From: Oscillatoriales cyanobacterium USR001
GTDB taxonomy: Bacteria; Cyanobacteriota; Cyanobacteriia; Cyanobacteriales; Microcoleaceae
Length of the DNA: 61,764 nt
Assembly (NCBI GenBank): GCA_001698425.1
Contig: MBRE01000067.1
Span: forward strand, 1 to 61,764
Direction: 5' to 3'
The position numbers and the translations under genes were made by a program. Shown piece after piece: positions 43,459 to 52,369 of this stretch. Numbering within the stretch: the first letter of the stretch is position 1; each line of letters starts with the position of its first letter. The notes below the pieces were generated by a model that worked only from the letters and a program-made list of their open reading frames with translations, had not been told where the DNA came from and made no database searches.

Positions 43459-43495
43459 AAAAAGTCTTCTTCAAGTAATTTGAAGAAGACTTTTT
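43459..43495. terminator. Bidirectional terminator between nfu and the HLIP gene
   Basis: A perfect 16-base stem (AAAAAGTCTTCTTCAA with TTGAAGAAGACTTTTT) and a four-base GTAA loop, A-rich on one side and T-rich on the other, works for both converging genes. Confidence 0.85.
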
Positions 43496-43579
43496 GAGGG
43501 TGGCGCGATTGCGTTTTGTAGCTTAGGGTGGGCGTAGTCTGCCGCAGGTATCGCACCAATTATCTCGATCGAAAATTAA

Positions 43580-43726
43580 TTACATTAGACCTAGTTGGGA
43601 CAAAATACCTTGACCAGTCAGAAGTTCGGTAGCAATGCCGATGACAAAGCCTAACATAGCCAGACGACCATTCCAGGTTTCTGCGAATTCAGTAAAGCCT
43701 AATTTGGGTGTTTCTTTAGTTTGCAT
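43580..43726 (-). CDS. High-light-inducible protein (one-helix Lhc-like)
   Basis: A 48-residue single-helix chlorophyll-binding stress protein that protects photosystem assembly in the thylakoid. The Lhc signature ETWNGRLAMLGFVIGIATEL contains the conserved E, N, R and the GF turn; the C-terminus is LTGQGILSQLGLM. It starts at ATG 43726 behind GAGG, ends at the TAA at 43580. Expression would be light-stress induced by family analogy; no regulatory motif was identified. Confidence 0.92.
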   Translation of the reverse strand: MQTKETPKLGFTEFAETWNGRLAMLGFVIGIATELLTGQGILSQLGLM

Positions 43727-43896
43727 AATTCACTAACCTCGTTTAAGTTCAACCTTGTTAATAAATGTAACACGATGACGGAAGTATTGCAACATTTTTT
43801 TACATTTTCTTGAAATGCTTGCTGTGAAAGGAGGAAAGACTCGCTGGGGGTCAGGGAACTGGGAGCGGTGGCGAGGTTTGTCTCGATCGTCGCTGA

Positions 43897-44019
43897 TATA
43901 GCAGTCCTAAATGAGTTGTAAAAAAACTAGAACCCCACCCAACCCTCCCCTTGCTAAGGGGAGGGCAAGGGTGGGGTCAGGAGGACTAAAAATTTTACAA
44001 TTGATTTAGGATTGCTATA
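43897..44019. mobile_element. MITE with 25-bp terminal inverted repeats
   Basis: Left end TATAGCAGTCCTAAATGAGT and right end, read inverted, TATAGCAATCCTAAATCAAT match closely and are both flanked by TA. The interior holds a C-rich/G-rich pair (CCCTCCCCTT with AAGGGGAGGG). It carries no gene. A TA-targeting IS630-like enzyme is the likely mover. Confidence 0.8.
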
Positions 44020-44055
44020 GTACCTTCCTGATGAGCCTCAAACCTGTCTATAAAT

Positions 44056-45810
44056 TTAAAGCGCTCCACTAATTGGTAAAGTAATCACAAATTCTGTTCC
44101 TTCTCCTGGTTGAGAATTGACCTCAATTTTACCATGATGTTTGGTGACAATTTGGTAGGAAATAGCGAGTCCTAAACCAGTACCTTTGCCAATGGATTTA
44201 GTGGTAAAAAATGGGTCAAAAATATTATTTTGGATCTCTGGAGGTATCCCTGGACCGTTATCTCTAATTTTCACTTTTACCAAGTTATAACTATCAACTT
44301 CTGCGCTAATCCAAATAGTAGCATTAAGCGGACTATCTTGAGAAGAAAGAGGTGATTTTACTTCTTCTAGTGCATCAATTCCATTGCTAATAATGTTCAT
44401 AAATACCTGATTTAGTTGTGCCGGATAAGACTCAATGAGCGGCAATTCTTTGTATTCTTTGATAATTTTAATTCCGTGTTTTATTCGATAGTTAAGAATG
44501 ACTAAAGTGCTGTCAATTCCTTCACGAATATCGGCAAGTTTCATTTCGCATTCATCAAGTCGGGAAAAATTACGCAGGGAAATGACAAGTTCGCGAATTC
44601 TATCGGCTCCGATTTTCATTGAAGATAATGTTTTGGGTAAATCTTCGCTGATAAAATCTAGTTCGATCGCTTCTATTTTGTCTTGAATTGTGTCTGTTGT
44701 CTGGGGGTATTGCTGTTGATATAGCGATACTAATTCTAGTAAATCTTGAATATAGCCATCGGCATATTCAATGTTACCATGAATGAAGTTAATGGGATTG
44801 TTGATTTCGTGGGCAATTCCGGCAACCATTTGACCGAGTGAGGACATTTTTTCGGTCTGAATTAGTTGAGATTGGGTTTGTTTAAGTTCTTGGGTGTAGT
44901 TGGCTACTCGCTGAATTAACTGATTGAAAGATGTGGCTAAAATTCCTACTTCGTCTTGGGTTATGACTGGTGCTTGTAGATTAAAGTTCGATTCGCGAGT
45001 GACTTGTTGAGCAATTTTAGTGACGGTTTCTAAAGGTTGCGCGATCGCGCGGCTGGTATGATAAGCAAGAATGACCGCGATGATTGCTGAAATCAGCATA
45101 CTACCAAAAATTATTCTGCTCCTAAGTAATTCAGCATTCTCTACACCTTTAATACCTTGTAGTTTGTAAACCCGAACTACTGAAATTTCTTGAGTTAAAA
45201 TATGGGAAAGTTTATCTAACTCTAGTGCTTCTTCACCGTTAACGCTCCTCAATATCTGTAGCTGTGCTGAGGCGATTTGGTTTGGTTTTACAGTCCAAGC
45301 ATTACTTTCTCTTAACTGCAATTTAATTGTTTTTTTATAGTAATTAATAGTATTTGTATATTTTTTTAGTAAATCCAATAATTTATCTTTGTTAGGGGCT
45401 AATTTATTTTGCTGTTTTTCTGCAAAAGATTGAAATTGAGATAAGATCGCTTGAGCGTTATTGATTTCCTCTAAAAACTCAGAGTTTTCGTATTCTAACC
45501 AGACGGAATCTCCTAAGACAGCAGGTAGCCGCGAGGCGTGATTTCTGGCTTGAAAAACACTATTTTGTAAACTTTGGAGGATTTCTTGTTGCTTTTGAGC
45601 GATGGTTAGTTGTTCTAAAGCTTGGTTCCGAAAGTAGTCTCCAATACCCATTCCTATCGCTGTTCCTAAAATTGCAATTCCAATTACTAAAGCATGAGAG
45701 TAGCCAATTTTTTGGCTAATTCGCAACTGATTAAATAATTGTTTGGTTGCATTTTTGGGTTTAGCTGAATTTGTGAAATCTAGTTTATGAGGGAGTTTTT
45801 CAGCTTTCAT
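44056..45810 (-). CDS. Membrane sensor histidine kinase with HAMP domain
   Basis: 584 residues. Two membrane helices (about 35-55 and 228-248: [17 protein letters not shown]) bracket an extracytoplasmic helical sensor region (four-helix-bundle-like). HAMP follows, a coiled coil ([20 protein letters not shown]), then HisKA with the phosphorylated histidine in [13 protein letters not shown], and HATPase_c with [18 protein letters not shown] and [11 protein letters not shown]. No PAS or receiver domain. No response regulator is adjacent, so the pathway is orphan. Signal unknown. Confidence 0.92.
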   Translation of the reverse strand: MKAEKLPHKLDFTNSAKPKNATKQLFNQLRISQKIGYSHALVIGIAILGTAIGMGIGDYFRNQALEQLTIAQKQQEILQSLQNSVFQARNHASRLPAVLGDSVWLEYENSEFLEEINNAQAILSQFQSFAEKQQNKLAPNKDKLLDLLKKYTNTINYYKKTIKLQLRESNAWTVKPNQIASAQLQILRSVNGEEALELDKLSHILTQEISVVRVYKLQGIKGVENAELLRSRIIFGSMLISAIIAVILAYHTSRAIAQPLETVTKIAQQVTRESNFNLQAPVITQDEVGILATSFNQLIQRVANYTQELKQTQSQLIQTEKMSSLGQMVAGIAHEINNPINFIHGNIEYADGYIQDLLELVSLYQQQYPQTTDTIQDKIEAIELDFISEDLPKTLSSMKIGADRIRELVISLRNFSRLDECEMKLADIREGIDSTLVILNYRIKHGIKIIKEYKELPLIESYPAQLNQVFMNIISNGIDALEEVKSPLSSQDSPLNATIWISAEVDSYNLVKVKIRDNGPGIPPEIQNNIFDPFFTTKSIGKGTGLGLAISYQIVTKHHGKIEVNSQPGEGTEFVITLPISGAL

Positions 45811-46153
45811 TTTGTTTTTTTAGCATTTTTGAAGTTTACTAACAATATCACAAGTTTTTCCCAAGTTATCTGGAGTAAAGTTCTGTTCTCTTCACTGCTA
45901 AATCTGCGCGATCGCAGTCTATGGCGCGATCTAGTTACTGTTATTATTTAATATGCCTCTTTTTTCGGTAGTTTGTTTGTGATCTATATCAATATCTTAT
46001 GTGATTGTCAGCGTAAATAAAATTTGGTTGGTAGTAAAATAACTTGATTTTAGTTAATAATCCCTCAGATAGTGTAATTTTCAGTAATTTATAGTATAAT
46101 ATTAAAACTGATTTAACCAGAATTGCTAATTTAATACTCTATTAGGTTTAATC
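45811..46153. other. 343-bp AT-rich intergenic region
   Basis: Non-coding between divergent genes, rich in A/T with several TATAAT-like hexamers (for example near 46095) that could serve the radical SAM pair. No repeat or hairpin stands out. Confidence 0.4.
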
Positions 46154-47074
46154 ATGGCTAAAACTCAGGTTCAAGAATATCGTGTAAGTAAATATGCTCT
46201 ATCATTTCGCGAAAATTTTGGAAAGGCTAATATCTATGAACAAAATGCACTTTCAGTGCTTAATAAAGCGACTGGATTTATCAGTGCTTATGATTTTACT
46301 CTCAATCCTTATCGGGGTTGCCAATATGGATGCAGCTATTGTTATGCTGCTGCTTTTAGCCCAAATTCTCAAATGCGTAATAATTGGGGGAATTGGGTAA
46401 TTATTAAGAAAAATGCTGCGGAAATTATCAAAAAGGAATTAGAAATTTGGTACAAAAAAAATCCTGATATGTCACCTAGTATTTATATGAGTAGTGTCAC
46501 AGATCCCTATCAGCCAATTGAATCTAAAGAGCAAATTACTCGGCAATTATTAGAGATAATGCTTGATTATCAACCAACGTTAGTAATCCAAACTCGTAGC
46601 CCAATGATCGTTAGAGATATTGATATTTTACAAAACTATAAAAAGTTGCGAATTAACATGAGTATTCCTACTGGCAGTGAAAAAGTTAGGAAAGATTTTG
46701 AACCAAAATCTCCAAGTATTTCTGCTAGACTTAAAGCTATTGGAAATTTGAGATATAGTTTTCCTTATCAAAAAAATTGTGAAGTTAAATTTTCTGTAAC
46801 TATCACGCCCTTATTACCTACATTGCCGGAAGATGAAGCTAATTTTATTGGTAAATTAGAAGTTGTAGATCGAATAGTAATTCAGGACTTTCATGCTAGT
46901 AATTTAAGATCGCTTGTAGCCTCAACCCGATCTGAAGCATTATCTCTCAAACATAAGTACGCTTGGTGGTACAATAGGGAAAATGAAAGTTATCGTAATT
47001 TTAAAAATAAATTAATTGCGATGCTTCCTAGCGTTGAAATTATGGAAGGGAAAGAGGGTTTTGGTTATGAATAA
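46154..47074 (+). CDS. Radical SAM protein of the SPL/Rv2578c-like group
   Basis: 306 residues. The cluster-binding CxxxCxxC is in NPYRGCQYGCSYCYA (about residues 51-65). Typical spore-photoproduct-lyase-like blocks follow: YMSSVTDPYQPIES, TLVIQTRSPMIVRDID, MSIPTGSEKVRKDFEPKSPS. SPL-family enzymes act on nucleic acid photodamage, but most members of this subgroup have no assigned substrate. The next gene starts eight bases before this one ends, which points to translational coupling and a shared job. Confidence 0.85.
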   Translation: MAKTQVQEYRVSKYALSFRENFGKANIYEQNALSVLNKATGFISAYDFTLNPYRGCQYGCSYCYAAAFSPNSQMRNNWGNWVIIKKNAAEIIKKELEIWYKKNPDMSPSIYMSSVTDPYQPIESKEQITRQLLEIMLDYQPTLVIQTRSPMIVRDIDILQNYKKLRINMSIPTGSEKVRKDFEPKSPSISARLKAIGNLRYSFPYQKNCEVKFSVTITPLLPTLPEDEANFIGKLEVVDRIVIQDFHASNLRSLVASTRSEALSLKHKYAWWYNRENESYRNFKNKLIAMLPSVEIMEGKEGFGYE

Positions 47075-48377
47075 TCTGTTAGCAAATTGGTGGCGCTCTT
47101 ATAAATTTAGCACTGCACTTAAACATGGTGATAATCGCATTGCGAAGAAACTATTAAAGGAAATAGAAAAATCGAAATCAAAGTTGTCATGGCAAGAGAA
47201 ACTATTTAGAGATAAACTACAGCTTGAAGAATTATTAAATGACAAAAATGAAAGTATCAGAGAATTTGACCGCCGCGTACAAGAATTAGAACTGCAACTA
47301 GGCTTCGGGCAAATAGATGATTTTAGTAGACAATTTAATGATTTAACTTTGATTCCTGACACTAAGTTTACTGAATTTATTTTCAGTAGCTTTAATTTGA
47401 TTGAACATGATAAAAATTTGGTGCAATGTACTGGCATTGACGACAGAATATTTGATGATTTCGAGGCAAATTTAGCTGAATATATAAAGGAAGAGTTTAA
47501 AAATTCTAGTTGGCAAAAAAAGTTAAATATTTTAGTTAAAGAAGCTATTGATGATATTAATAAACTAAAGGTTGGACAAGATCCTGAATATCGTTTTGAG
47601 TTAAGTCCTCATGTTTATTTAATCAGATATTTTTTAGATAATGTTTATTGTGCCTATTTAGCTTGGTTTTTTATCTACAAATTGGGGTTATTACCAATTA
47701 AAGTGAATATCCTTGATATTGCTGCTGGTCCTGGAACCGCTGCCTATGGATTAGCGTTGTTATTACAGAGTACCAGTGGCTTTTTTTCAATGCCTTCGAT
47801 GCACATTTCCTATTACTCTTTAGAACAGCAAAAATCCTTTCAATATCGAGGTCTTCAGTTTTGGCGACAATACATGGAACCGTTAGCTATGAATGCTTAT
47901 TTTCGCTTTGATACTGCTAACATTTTTGATTATGACAGTCAATATAGAAAGCTCCCAAAAAAGTTTTTTGATTTTATTGTAATTTCTCACTGTTTTTTTA
48001 ATGATTCAGATAGAAGAAGTCAATCTAGTCGAGTTTATAATCAGATATTTGCCAATAGCTTAAAAGATTCTGGTTACGCTTTACTAATCATTCAAGATAA
48101 AAAGTTATTTAGACCATACAATATTAATCAAAATGATGATCGAAATCTGGAGTTAAATGTAGTGAACAGATGTGTTAAAGAGTTGGGATTAGAATTGGTT
48201 TGGTACAAATACTTAAGTTCAACAGGCAAAAGAAATCCCATTTCTGACTTTGGGAAGTTTGCTAGAGAAAATCTATCTGTACAAAGATATATGAGTCCCC
48301 TAGCGCGTCAATATTTTGGATTAAATTTTGACTTACATTATGGACTTGATGATTATGTAATTTTGGCAAGAAGGTAA
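47067..48377 (+). CDS. SAM-dependent methyltransferase-like protein coupled to the radical SAM gene
   Basis: About 436 residues from ATG 47067, overlapping the previous stop. The N-terminal 150 residues are helical and charged (KKLLKEIEKSKSKLSWQEKL), followed by a Rossmann-type region with motif I VNILDIAAGPGTAAYG (about 210-226), an acidic strand end (YYSLEQQKS) and a late FIVISHCFFNDSDRR motif-IV-like block. Overall it resembles Rsm22-type methyltransferases, without full certainty. With the radical SAM partner it may form a modification or repair pair; neither substrate is known. Confidence 0.6.
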   Translation: MNNLLANWWRSYKFSTALKHGDNRIAKKLLKEIEKSKSKLSWQEKLFRDKLQLEELLNDKNESIREFDRRVQELELQLGFGQIDDFSRQFNDLTLIPDTKFTEFIFSSFNLIEHDKNLVQCTGIDDRIFDDFEANLAEYIKEEFKNSSWQKKLNILVKEAIDDINKLKVGQDPEYRFELSPHVYLIRYFLDNVYCAYLAWFFIYKLGLLPIKVNILDIAAGPGTAAYGLALLLQSTSGFFSMPSMHISYYSLEQQKSFQYRGLQFWRQYMEPLAMNAYFRFDTANIFDYDSQYRKLPKKFFDFIVISHCFFNDSDRRSQSSRVYNQIFANSLKDSGYALLIIQDKKLFRPYNINQNDDRNLELNVVNRCVKELGLELVWYKYLSSTGKRNPISDFGKFARENLSVQRYMSPLARQYFGLNFDLHYGLDDYVILARR

Positions 48378-48382
48378 TTAAA

Positions 48383-49258
48383 ATGCTGTTAAAAACAGAA
48401 AAAAGTCAGAAAAATTGGCACGGAAATCTTAATTTAGCCTATGCTTACCGCAATGGTGAAACTAAAATTATTGTCAATGAAGTACAAGCACCATTAAAGG
48501 TACAGCGGCCTTTTTATCCAGAAGGAAAAGAAGTTTGTCATAGCGTTATTTTGCATACGGCTGGTGGTGTGGTAGGGGGGGATCAACTTTCGATGAATTT
48601 TCAGTTAGAACCTAATGCTAAAACTTTAATAACTACAGCAACGGCTGGTAAAATTTATCGGAGTAATGGTTTAGAAGCTAGACAAATTATCAACATAAAA
48701 CTTGCCAAAGGTGCTTTTTTAGAATGGTTGCCCCAAGAAAATATTATTTTTAATGGTGCAATTTATCGGCAAGATTTGCGGGTAGAATTAGAACCAGAAT
48801 CCAGCTTTTTAATGTGGGAAATTACTAGATTCGGTCGCACTGCTAGGGGGGAAAGATTTGTGTCAGGAGAGTGGCGATCGCACGTTGAAATCTGGCAGCA
48901 AGATAGTCCTTTATGGATTGATAGGCAATTACTCAAGGGTGAAGAAATGCTTACCAGTCCTCACGGTTTGGGGGGATATCCGGTTGTCGCCAGTCTCGCT
49001 TGGGTAGGTCAATTGATGACTGGAGAAATTATCGAAAAGACGCGATCTTTTTGGCAAAATACTTCCCTTTCCGATGAAAGTAATAGTTCAAAAATTCAAC
49101 CGTCTGTAGGCGTTACACGGCTCACAAATGGGTTATTATGTCGATATCGTGGTTCATCAACTAATCAGGCGAGAAGTTGGTTAATTAGGGTTTGGGAATT
49201 ACTGCGCTTGTCTATGCGCGATCGCCCTATTTGTTTGCCCAGAGTATGGCAAAATTAA
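48383..49258 (+). CDS. ureD: Urease accessory protein UreD
   Basis: 291 residues of the UreD (UreH) family, which with UreF and UreG loads nickel into urease. Diagnostic segments are VILHTAGGVVGGDQLSM, LITTATAGKIYRS and LEWLPQENIIFNGA. Length is standard. It begins only six bases after the methyltransferase-like gene, so it is probably read from the same transcript, yet ureABC and other accessory genes are not in the window. Confidence 0.93.
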   Translation: MLLKTEKSQKNWHGNLNLAYAYRNGETKIIVNEVQAPLKVQRPFYPEGKEVCHSVILHTAGGVVGGDQLSMNFQLEPNAKTLITTATAGKIYRSNGLEARQIINIKLAKGAFLEWLPQENIIFNGAIYRQDLRVELEPESSFLMWEITRFGRTARGERFVSGEWRSHVEIWQQDSPLWIDRQLLKGEEMLTSPHGLGGYPVVASLAWVGQLMTGEIIEKTRSFWQNTSLSDESNSSKIQPSVGVTRLTNGLLCRYRGSSTNQARSWLIRVWELLRLSMRDRPICLPRVWQN

Positions 49259-49274
49259 TAATTAGCTTGTTTAT

Positions 49275-49308
49275 AGTAAGCGCAAAGAGCGCTAAAGCGC
49301 TTACTACA
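49275..49308. repeat. GTAAGCGC...GCGCTTAC palindrome after ureD
   Basis: Imperfect palindrome starting AGTAAGCGC and ending GCGCTTACTAC; a closely related one lies at 57139-57172, also directly after a stop codon. Confidence 0.7.
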
Positions 49309-49358
49309 AACCAAATCATCAAGTTATTTAATTTTCATTCCTAAACAATGTTTTTTGA

Positions 49359-49874
49359 TTAGACAATTTTGATCATAATATCTTCAGAAAAGGCGATCGC
49401 CACAGTCACCGCCCCAGGTTGCCCTTCTAAGCGAAAAATTTGTTTAGGAACTAACAAATTATTGGTATAATTTGTGGTTAATAATTCCGCTTTAATTGTA
49501 GCACAAATAGCCGCCGCTTCTGCGACGCTGGGAGTAGCAATTTCTGCGGCAACAATATTGGATGGATTTGGAACTATAATCGAACTTAAAATGCGAGCAG
49601 AAAAAGTTTTTAACTGCCATTTTTGCCCTTGACAAAGTTCAATTAATCCAACTTCATCCGCTTTGGTATCAATGGTAGCAATACCCGCGATCGCGCCTAC
49701 TGGTAAATGATAATTGTGGCATACTTGCTGAATTGCCAATTCTATCAACTCTCTGGAAGTTCCACGCTGGCAACCTATTCCTACCCATAAAACTTTTGAC
49801 TGACAAAAAGATGGGGATGATCCCATTGCGATCGCCGCTAGAAAACCAAAATTACTAAATAAATAATCAGCCAT
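49359..49874 (-). CDS. CbiG C-terminal/CobE-like cobalamin biosynthesis protein
   Basis: 171 residues matching the C-terminal domain of CbiG (cobalt-precorrin-5A hydrolase) or CobE: VLWVGIGCQRGTSRELIELAI, GAIAGIATIDTKADEVGL and PSVAEAAAI are hallmarks. In cobalamin synthesis this domain works near ring contraction in the cytoplasm. Here it stands alone, without the CbiG N-terminal domain, as also occurs in cyanobacteria. An additional N-terminal 25 residues precede the domain. Confidence 0.85.
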   Translation of the reverse strand: MADYLFSNFGFLAAIAMGSSPSFCQSKVLWVGIGCQRGTSRELIELAIQQVCHNYHLPVGAIAGIATIDTKADEVGLIELCQGQKWQLKTFSARILSSIIVPNPSNIVAAEIATPSVAEAAAICATIKAELLTTNYTNNLLVPKQIFRLEGQPGAVTVAIAFSEDIMIKIV

Positions 49875-49965
49875 TTTAGATGATTTATAGCAGTCGCCAA
49901 GGCGCTTAGGACATGATTGATTGCTGGAACCCGCTTATTCTATTTCCTTCTTCCTGAGCATCGTA

Positions 49966-49988
49966 GCCCCTAGTCCCTAGTCCCTAGC
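49966..49988. repeat. CCCTAGT heptamer repeat
   Basis: Three units CCCTAGT, CCCTAGT, CCCTAGC; a short inverted relative (TAGGGAC, TAGGGAA) occurs near 54863. Confidence 0.75.
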
Positions 49989-50006
49989 TATAATTAGCAA
50001 TTTCCT

Positions 50007-50049
50007 AAAAAAAGCCCAACTCTTGAGAGTCAGGCCAAAGGGCAAAAAA
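50007..50049 (-). terminator. Terminator of ndhB
   Basis: On the minus strand an ACTCT/AGAGT hairpin nested within GCCC/GGGC arms is followed by seven T, about 15 bases after the ndhB stop. Confidence 0.6.
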
Positions 50050-50062
50050 TCCCTAAATAAAA

Positions 50063-51634
50063 TCAATCTTGCCCAGACAAAGACACATCTGATTTTGGCA
50101 ACACAGCCACCGGTTTAACTGGAGTTAAAACCGCCTGCAACATAGGAGTGCGATCGACCGAACTATTAATCACACTTAACACAGGATTCGACAAAATTCC
50201 CGCTAAAGAAGTCGCAATTAATGTCAAAATCAAACTCACTTGTAACGGCCGCATTCCCGGAACATTCCAACGAATCTCTGGATAATTCTTCACCGAATCC
50301 GACATTTCGTGAGGTTCCTTAACCACCATCATTTTTACTACCCGAATGTAATAGTAAATCGAAACAACAGTCGTAACTAAACCAAAAAATACCAAAACAT
50401 AAAGTCCGGCTTGCCAACCTGCCCAAAATAGGTAAATTTTCCCAAAGAAACCAGCCAAAGGTGGAATCCCTCCCAAAGAAAGCAAACACAGACTTAAACC
50501 CAAAGTTAACAGCGGATCTTTTTGATACAAACCAGCATATTCACTAATTTGATCCGTACCAGTTCGTAGGGAGAATAAAATCACACAGGCAAAACCGCCC
50601 AAGTTCATAAACAGGTAAACTAACAGATAAAAAATCATGCTAGAAAAACCTGCATTTGTCCCTGCAATTAAACCAATCATCACAAAACCAGCTTGCCCGA
50701 TCGAAGAGTAAGCAAGTAGTCGTTTCATGCTAGTCTGAGCCAGAGCAACGACATTACCCAAAACCATACTAAGTATAGCAAGAGCAGTAAAAACCAGATG
50801 CCATTCTTCAGTGACCAGGGGAAAAGCAGTAATTAAAAGGCGAATTGCTAGGGCAAAACCGGCAGCTTTAGAACCTACAGAAAGAAAGGCGACAACAGGT
50901 GTAGGCGAACCTTCATAAACATCAGGAGTCCATTGATGAAAAGGGACGGCGGAAATTTTGAAAGAAATACCTGCGATCGCGAATACTAACGCGATCGCCA
51001 AACCCAAAGAATTAGCACTACCACTAGCCGCAAGACTAGCCGCGATCGCGCTTAATTTAGTCTCCCCTCCCGACAACCCATACAGCAAAGAAAGAGAATA
51101 AAGGAACACCGCTGAAGAAGCCGAACCTATTAACAAATATTTCAAAGCTGCTTCATTAGAGCGAGGGTCCCGCTTCGTGTAACCTGTTAGCAGATATGAT
51201 GAGATACTGAGAGTTTCCAAAGAAACAAAAATCGTCACTAATTCATCAGCCCCACAGAGAAACATCGCCCCTAAAGTAGCCGTGAGTAAAATGCTAATAA
51301 ATTCTGCTAAAGATGTACCGGTTTGCTGAATGTAGCGTACCGAAATCAAAATAGTCACAGCCGCAGAAAGGGCAACAATACCGCGAAATGCCAAACTTAA
51401 GGCATCGCTGTTAAAACCGCCAAAGAACGAGATAGTGTTAGAGCTTTCCCATTGATAGCAAAGGGCCGCGATCGCAACTAACAAACCCCCAACCGCGACG
51501 TATGGAGTCCAAACCGAAGAATTGCGGCCAACAATTAAATCACCGCAAAGCACCACCAAAAGGGTGACAATAACTATTCCTTCTGGCAGGATAGTTCCAG
51601 CATTTAGCTGAGCAACAAGAGTAGCAAAATCCAT
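50063..51634 (-). CDS. ndhB: NAD(P)H-quinone oxidoreductase subunit 2
   Basis: 523-residue membrane subunit of the photosynthetic NDH-1 complex (ferredoxin-plastoquinone oxidoreductase, proton-pumping antiporter-like). About 14 helices are visible; the conserved lysine- and glutamate-bearing segments include [40 protein letters not shown] and [14 protein letters not shown]. Length matches cyanobacterial NdhB. It is monocistronic here. Confidence 0.96.
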   Translation of the reverse strand: MDFATLVAQLNAGTILPEGIVIVTLLVVLCGDLIVGRNSSVWTPYVAVGGLLVAIAALCYQWESSNTISFFGGFNSDALSLAFRGIVALSAAVTILISVRYIQQTGTSLAEFISILLTATLGAMFLCGADELVTIFVSLETLSISSYLLTGYTKRDPRSNEAALKYLLIGSASSAVFLYSLSLLYGLSGGETKLSAIAASLAASGSANSLGLAIALVFAIAGISFKISAVPFHQWTPDVYEGSPTPVVAFLSVGSKAAGFALAIRLLITAFPLVTEEWHLVFTALAILSMVLGNVVALAQTSMKRLLAYSSIGQAGFVMIGLIAGTNAGFSSMIFYLLVYLFMNLGGFACVILFSLRTGTDQISEYAGLYQKDPLLTLGLSLCLLSLGGIPPLAGFFGKIYLFWAGWQAGLYVLVFFGLVTTVVSIYYYIRVVKMMVVKEPHEMSDSVKNYPEIRWNVPGMRPLQVSLILTLIATSLAGILSNPVLSVINSSVDRTPMLQAVLTPVKPVAVLPKSDVSLSGQD

Positions 51635-51745
51635 ATTTTCAGCCAGGTTATACAGTAGTACAGACCGAAAAGTCTGTGATGGGCGGTTAACTCATTAAAA
51701 ATTCTTAACCAAACTGGATTGTAACCTGATTTAGTATGGAACTCT

Positions 51746-51955
51746 CTACAACTTGTCGATCGCCTTTTTTGCCTTATCTGCGATCCCCTTCGCCGTTTCC
51801 TTAACATCTTCTACCGCATGGCGGGCGGCAGATTCCGCTTGTTTTGCCTTACCTGCCGCTTGGTCTTTTTTGCTACCAGTGAGATTTCCCCACACTTCTT
51901 GGAGTTTCCCTTCAATATTTTTACCAACAGCCTTCGCTCTATTTTCCGTACTCAT
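51746..51955 (-). CDS. CsbD-family stress protein
   Basis: 69 residues: MSTENRAKAVGKNIEGKLQE with the CsbD core WGNLTGSKKDQAAGKAKQAE and a lysine/alanine-rich helical tail. CsbD proteins are general-stress proteins of unknown function, probably disordered or helical. A good ribosome-binding site (AAGGAG) precedes the start. Confidence 0.9.
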   Translation of the reverse strand: MSTENRAKAVGKNIEGKLQEVWGNLTGSKKDQAAGKAKQAESAARHAVEDVKETAKGIADKAKKAIDKL

Positions 51956-52369
51956 GTTGGACTCCTTATAGGAATTAATTATCTTAATTATTGACTTTAC
52001 TTTACCATGATTGACGCACTATCAACTTACCAGGACAGGACTTACGCAAAACCTCTATCCGTAGGGTGTCTTAGCAAAGCGTAACGCACCATTCCCACTA
52101 TCTGTGGCGTGACGAAAAGATTTTGCGTAAAGCTCAGTTGACAAAAAAGTATTATTGTGCAACAGAAGACAACCAACCCTCTCAGAACTCCCATCAAAAC
52201 CCTAAATTTTCCAAACACACATTTTTAACTTATACTCTTTCAAAGCTAAACTAAAATTTGCAACCCAGAACTTACCCTGATTCTTAAGTTGCTCAACTTT
52301 AGCAGACATCAGGCTTCATCCCTTGCACTAGAATTATCTCTGGACTTGCAGACTTATTTAAAAGAAATT
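51956..52369. other. Intergenic region with a MITE-like inverted repeat
   Basis: 414 bases. An element at 52040-52132 has TTACGCAAAA and TTTTGCGTAA ends. The remainder is AT-rich and is taken to hold the TolC gene promoter. Confidence 0.6.
52040..52132. repeat. TTACGCAAAA inverted-repeat element
   Basis: Ends at 52042-52051 and 52121-52130 are exact inverted copies; the interior contains GTAGGGTGTCTTAGCAAAGC. It is non-coding, about 90 bp, MITE-like. Confidence 0.65.
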
